Positions 48,945-64,000 of a stretch of 64,000 bases of DNA are shown one piece after another (position 1 is the stretch's first letter; every line of letters begins with the position of its first letter). The position numbers were made by a program, and so were the translations under genes. The notes under the pieces were generated by a model that ran no database searches, was not told where the DNA came from, and worked only from the letters and a program-made list of their open reading frames with translations. This DNA is from Antennarius striatus (lineage: Eukaryota > Chordata > Actinopteri > Lophiiformes > Antennariidae). The DNA lies in contig NC_090797.1 of assembly GCF_040054535.1 (NCBI RefSeq), forward strand, positions 751,001 through 815,000, written 5' to 3'.

Positions 48945-49610
48945 CCTGTCTCTGAAGTATGTTTTGAAGCAGACACACCCGAAGACGTGAGTTCATTTTT
49001 ATCCACACTTCCTTTAATTGGTTTCTCTTACGATCTATCAAACAGGAATTTGTCGTCTCATTGCTTCCTGGTTCCTCTGATGATGTTATCGACGTCTCAA
49101 GTAAACAAACCAAACCAGGATTTGAGCTGCGGGAAAGTTTCAGCTGGCAGCTGATGTCAGAGGTCAGAGGTCAGGGGTTAGGGTGGCCTCAGGCCTGTCA
49201 GGATGTGGATGCAGCGTCTTGGTTCTGGTGTTTTCTGCCTGCTCAGCAGAAAAAAGAAGAAGAGGAGGAAGAGGAGGGATGAGTCCAGAACTTAATCCAG
49301 CTGTGGATTACAGGAAAACTAAAATGAAATAGTTTCAGCAAAACTATTTTTGTCCTCTGGGGTTCTGGTCGACCGGGTCTAAACTAGCCTAAACTGGTCT
49401 AAACTGGCCTAAACTGGTCTAAACTGGTCTAAACTGGTCCAAGCAGGTCTATATGATGAAATTCCATGAATTTGGTGGGTTTGTGAATCAAATCCTAATT
49501 TTAAACTTTTTTTTTTCGTTCTTCCTGTCGTTCCACTTCAGCCTGACAGACGGCACCGAGGGTCCAGTGTCCGTCACACTGTCCTGCTAACCATGATGCA
49601 ACAGGCAGAA

Positions 49611-49667
<57 letters not shown>
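49611..49667. repeat. (CA)n microsatellite
   Basis: About 28 CA units. Confidence 0.95.
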
Positions 49668-49672
<5 letters not shown>

Positions 49673-50017
49673 ATACAAGAACCAAACTGGAAAGATTTTT
49701 TTTATCCTTTAAGAAAATCGTTAAAAAACAAATTTTGAATGTAAATATGAATAAGTAAACTGATTTTTAATGAGACAAACATCCCATAATAAGCATAAGA
49801 AAAGAGCTGCAGCTGTGAAGGAAAGCCAAAATGGGTTTATTACATCCTGTCAGAAAAAAAAAATTAAAACATCAAAAATTTCTCATTTTCTGCCTGTCAG
49901 TCAGCTGTGACCTCTGACCCCCCCTCCATCTGGTCATGTGGTTCTGAAGGGAGAACGGTGACAGCCGTCAGACGCTTGTTGATGCTGTTGTCACGACCGG
50001 CTGGTCTCCTAGGAAAC

Positions 50018-50048
<31 letters not shown>

Positions 50049-50344
50049 CTGACCTCCTGTGGATTCAGACTGGGTCTCTTGGGTTGATGACAGCTGAGGT
50101 CGTGACCTCAGAAGCATCAACAAACAAACAACAGGGTTCAGATTCAGTCATTTTTAATTGAATTTGTAAACTTTTCGACTGAACGGCTTTAATTTCATTA
50201 TTTTTATGTCGGGGTTTAACAGCAGTTTGTTTATTAAAGGAATAAACAATAAACACGGACCTCATGTTTAAAACACTAACAAACGTGGACGAGTGTGAAA
50301 CCTTTTCTGCTCGTCTATGATTGATCGAAACAGGAATTCAGAGA

Positions 50345-50815
50345 CTATCGCCATCTTCTGTGGTTGTTAAGGTGTCTCTGATGGTCGTTAGGGTGTCTCT
50401 TGTGGTTGTTGGGTGTCTGATGGTTTTTGGAGTGTCTGATGGTTGTTAGGGTGTCTCTGATGGTCGTTAGGGTGTCTCTGATAGTCGGTAGGGTGTCTCT
50501 GCTGGTTGTTGGGGTGTCTGATGGTTGTTGGGGTGTCTGATGGTTGTTAGGGTGTCTCTGATGGTTGTTAGGGTGTCTCTGATGGTCGTTAGGGTGTCTC
50601 TGATAGTCGGTAGGGTGTCTCTGCTGGTTGTTGGGGTGTCTGATGGTTGTTGGGGTGTCTGATGGTTGTTAGGGTGTCTCTGATGGTCGTTAGGGTGTCT
50701 CTGCTGGTTGTTGGGGTGTCTGATGGTTGTTGGGGTGTCTGATGGTTGTTAGGGTGTCTCTGATGGTCGTTAGGGTGTCTCTGCTGGTTGTTAGGGTGTT
50801 TCTGATGGTTGTTGG
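50345..50815. repeat. Minisatellite of 18-21-bp units
   Basis: Variants of GGTGTCTCTGATGGTCGTTA plus G, mixed with shorter GGTGTCTGATGGTTGTTG units. A higher-order pattern of several units is itself repeated (50440-50620 against 50560-50760). Confidence 0.95.
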
Positions 50816-51075
50816 GGCTCCCGCCCAGGGGGGTCTCTGCCTGGGGCAGAAGAGGGGACATTTTTCCAGGCTGGTTGAACACTGAACTTGGTGTCAGCTG
50901 ACAAGTGGATGCTGTTGTCATGGAAACAGCCTCAAACCCCTGGCGTCTGGGCAGCTGGCGGTTACCATGTAAACGATGGAGAGGCTGGAACACACAGAAC
51001 TACTCAGACGCCTCCAGATGCATTGTGGGTACCGGGAGTAATGTAGTTCAAGTGCCCCCGTCGGAGCACGACGCC

Positions 51076-51113
<38 letters not shown>

Positions 51114-51911
51114 ATTGGCGTGACTCACTGCTGAGTTACGATCCTATTCACAGGATGTTTCCCTGCAGACCTGGCAATCCAGCAACGCCACTCCAGACCC
51201 GTTTACCCAGCATGCTTTGCTCTGGATGTGAATCAAACTCATTATGACAAACATTGTCGTTAGCGCCCGTGTGTGTCGCCAAAATAAACCAGTTCCTAAG
51301 CAGCGCCGGGTGGGCGGAGCCAGAACCCAGTTCAAACCCGGCTCCAGTGACAGAACTCCAGCACAAACAAACTCATTCAGCGTTGGCTTGGCTCATTTGC
51401 ATAAATTTAAATATGGAGAGTAAACAGTCAGATGTTGTTTTGTTAGCGCCATTCCGTGATTGGATCATGTGACAAGCGTGACGTTATGAATCCCACGGAC
51501 GCCGAAGTGACCAGAACCCGCTCACTTCCAATAAGCTCCGTGGCTTAGCCAACATGCTAACGTTACCTAGCCGCTGTTAAACCTCCAGACCTGAACACCG
51601 AGGGTTAAGCAGGCTCGTCCAATCAGAGTGAAGCAGAACATGCTTAAATGTTATGCCAACGCTAATTTTTTCGTTGTCACACGTGTGACCACAAGAGGGC
51701 AGCAAAGAGTCTAAGGTGTGACGGAGGTCAGAGGTCATCAAAAAACCTGTTTTTAGACAAAGGGTGACTTCACTGCCCCCTGTGGTTTTAGTTGGTACTG
51801 CCCCCTGTGGTCGTGGGCAGTACGTCAGTCTGTGTAGGGGTAACTGGAGGTGTAGCTCCATGTTGGTATATGGATGACCATATATGTGTACGTGAACTGA
51901 TGCTTCCTGTC

Positions 51912-52303
51912 GATGATGAAGATGATGATGAAGATGATGAAGAGGATGATGATCATGAAGATGATGATGAAGATGATGATGATGAAGATCATGAAGATGA
52001 TGATGAAGATGATGAAGAGGATGATGAAGATGATGATGATCATGAAGATGATCATGAAGATGGTGATGAAGATCATGAAGATGATCATGAAGATGGTGAT
52101 GAAGATCATGAAGATGATGAAAAAGATGATGATGATGAAGATGATGATGAAGATGATGATGAAGATGATGATGATGAAGAAGATGATGATGATGATGATG
52201 ATGAAGATGATGAAAAAGATGATGATGATGATGAGGAAGATGATGATGATGAAGAAGATGATGAAGATGATGATGAAGATGATGAAGATGATGATAATCT
52301 CTA
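51912..52303. repeat. 390-bp GAT/GAA trinucleotide tract
   Basis: Almost uninterrupted GATGATGAAGAT units with rare CAT. All frames are open by composition (poly-Asp/Glu on plus, His/Leu on minus), so long frames here are not evidence of a gene. Confidence 0.95.
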
Positions 52304-52399
52304 ATCTGAAGCACAGACAAGAATTAATGGAGCAGAGAAGAAAGAGTTACACCCCCCTCTCTCTCTGCCCCCCCACCCTCACCCCGCCCCCCTCCTCTC

Positions 52400-53547
52400 A
52401 TCAGCGCGTGCCTCTCGGTCGGAGCTCGTGAGCTCGCGGACACACACTCACTCCCCGCGAGCCTCTGCGCGGGCTGCACGAGACCATTCAGTCCACCGTC
52501 ACCGGCGGATGCTTCATCCTCATCCTCATCCTCATCCTCACCGCGGGGGGCGGAGGGGGCCAAAAAGTTCCAGCTCGTGAGCACCGGAGGGGCTCGCGCC
52601 CAGCGTTCACCCGGGATCGACCACCTGACTCGGTCGGTTTCCGTTCGGGACTCCATGGAAACGGATCCGGTGCCTCTGCGTTCACACCGGAGCGGGTCCG
52701 TGACGCGGACCCGGGACCCCGCAGCTCGTTCTGACCGGATGAAACGGATCGGTATCGGATTCCTGGACACCTCCGGTCAGTCCGGTAACGTCTTTCTGTA
52801 ACGGCCGGTTCCCGGCTGGACGCGACGCCGCCAGAAGCTTCCGTTAACCGAACGCACGAAGAAGAAGCGGCTCGGAGCAGGTGCTCGTTACCGGAACCGA
52901 GGAGTTACCGGAGGATTAATTACTGATGATCGATCAAACCAGATTTAACGGATAAAAAACAGACCCCCGCTCCCCCTCCGTTTGATCCTCCCGGTGAGGA
53001 GGTGACCGATCTCCGGTAGGATCACCGGGAGGAGAGAGTTCCCGTCTGAAATTTAGCATTTTAAAATTTGGAATCTTAACTTAAAACAAGTCAAAAATTC
53101 ACTTTAAAAAAACTCCTGAAACTTTTCCAACTGGAGAAATTTTCTTTTAAGAATTTTTTTTTTTTCTCAGAAAATCGGATTCTTTCCGTCCCACCGTGGG
53201 GTCACGTGTCCGCTGGACGTCACATCCGGTTCAGTCCCACCTGGACTCAGAACTTTTCCTTCTGAACCGGAACCTTTGGGGGCGGGGCCTCAAACGGAAA
53301 CGAAATCCAAATAATCTTTAACATTGAATGTTTCGTGTGACGATAACATCCCATAATAGCTCGGCGGGGCGTTCTTCACGCCTCATTGGCCGACAAATTA
53401 ACTTGGTTGCCGCGCAGGGAGGCAGAACGACATCAGTGACCTCTGACCCCAGAATGAGGCGTCCCTTCATTTGTGAGGAAGTGTTTTAGCCCCGCCTCCA
53501 TGGCAGTGATGCTACACAGCTGATTGGATGACTGTCAATGGAGGCGA
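52400..53547 (+). promoter_or_regulatory. GC-rich presumed promoter/5' region of trhde
   Basis: A GC- and CpG-rich block at 52400-52800 lies 1-1.3 kb upstream of the trhde start and is the only such island nearby, so it probably holds the promoter or part of the 5' UTR. A 74-codon frame at 52577-52801 has no recognisable similarity and is not called. Confidence 0.4.
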
Positions 53548-53745
53548 GTTAGCGTCTTGCTAACGACTAGCTGGCGTCTTACTAACAACGAGCAGGCATC
53601 TTGCTAACTGCAGACTGTCGTCTTGCTAGCAGCTAGCTCGCTTCTTGCTAACAACGAGCTGGCGTCTTGCTAGCGGCTAGCTGGTGTCTTGCTAGCAGTT
53701 AACCGGCATCTTGCTAACGGCGAGCTGGCATCTTAGCGACGCTCT
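53548..53745. repeat. Nine 22-bp repeats ending 7 bp before the trhde start codon
   Basis: Nine diverged copies of GCTGGCGTCTTGCTAACAAC plus GA fill exactly 198 bases with constant 22-base spacing. Each holds a CTTGCTAAC or CTTGCTAGC core. They lie in the presumed 5' UTR. Confidence 0.9.
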
Positions 53746-53752
53746 TCGCTGC

Positions 53753-63959
<10,207 letters not shown>

Positions 63960-64000
63960 GTGAGTCAACACGTTTGTAAACATAAACATCATCAGCTGAT

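Larger units (their letters stand above)
47043..52399. other. Intergenic region between the TRIM and trhde genes
   Basis: No gene is supported. Contents: TRIM upstream sequence, (TG)n at 48269-48334, (CA)n at 48895-48939 and 49611-49667, a 12-bp AACTGGTCTA-type array at 49379-49445, a 21-bp minisatellite (50345-50815), (CA)n at 51076-51109, and a GAT-rich tract (51912-52303). Confidence 0.6.

Noticed and set aside
51763-51815. CTCF sites at two CTGCCCCCTGTGG copies
   Set aside because: They lack one base of the core spacing; weaker than the four listed motifs.
51577-52431. Long Asp/Glu-, Met/Lys- and His/Leu-rich open frames on both strands
   Set aside because: All come from the GAT/GAA tract; low complexity keeps every frame open.

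Overview
The window is vertebrate nuclear DNA, almost certainly from a ray-finned fish with a compact genome (percomorph, pufferfish-like). The evidence is vertebrate multi-exon genes with introns mostly of 80 bp to 3 kb, very dense (CA/TG)n tracts, and fish-type RTE and L2/CR1-like retroposon fragments. The genus cannot be fixed by eye. Seven protein-coding genes are supported; every multi-exon model joins in frame with GT-AG introns.

Layout: (1) 90-4035, minus strand: cdhr5-like intestinal/renal cadherin, 14 coding exons, 635 aa. (2) 6896-9715, minus: drd4, dopamine D4 receptor, 4 exons, 409 aa. (3) 15060-19338, plus: tspan8-like tetraspanin, 8 exons, 228 aa. (4) 21632-23970, plus: a divergent second tetraspanin, 9 exons, 273 aa. 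(5) 23971-36961: gene-poor 13 kb with minisatellites, two retroposons sitting inside tandem arrays, CTCF-like and ZNF143-type motifs and an orphan promoter-like block. (6) 36962-42217, plus: a third tetraspanin, 9 exons, 251 aa. (7) 45399-47042, minus: single-exon TRIM with RING, B-boxes, coiled coil and PRY-SPRY, 547 aa. (8) 53753 to beyond the right edge, plus: trhde, TRH-degrading ectoenzyme, first 6 exons, incomplete here.

Neighbourhood: CDHR5 and DRD4 are neighbours on human 11p15.5, while TSPAN8 and TRHDE lie close together on 12q21. Finding both pairs within 64 kb suggests a fish-lineage junction or a lost ancestral linkage. The three tetraspanins share exon sizes and look like old tandem duplicates. 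The genes do not form one pathway: they cover brush-border adhesion, dopamine signalling, membrane-microdomain scaffolding, ubiquitin ligation and neuropeptide inactivation.

The least explained signals are: a roughly 310-bp inverted paralogous segment (24477-24790 and 38705-39035); tetraspanin exons bracketed by complementary (TG)n and (CA)n tracts; nine 22-bp repeats ending 7 bp before the trhde start codon; an orphan CCAAT/ZNF143-type promoter with a splice donor near 24.85-25.23 kb; and possible terminal exons of an unknown small gene between drd4 and cdhr5, where mammals carry secretin. I saw no convincing new multi-gene system, CRISPR array, rRNA or tRNA.
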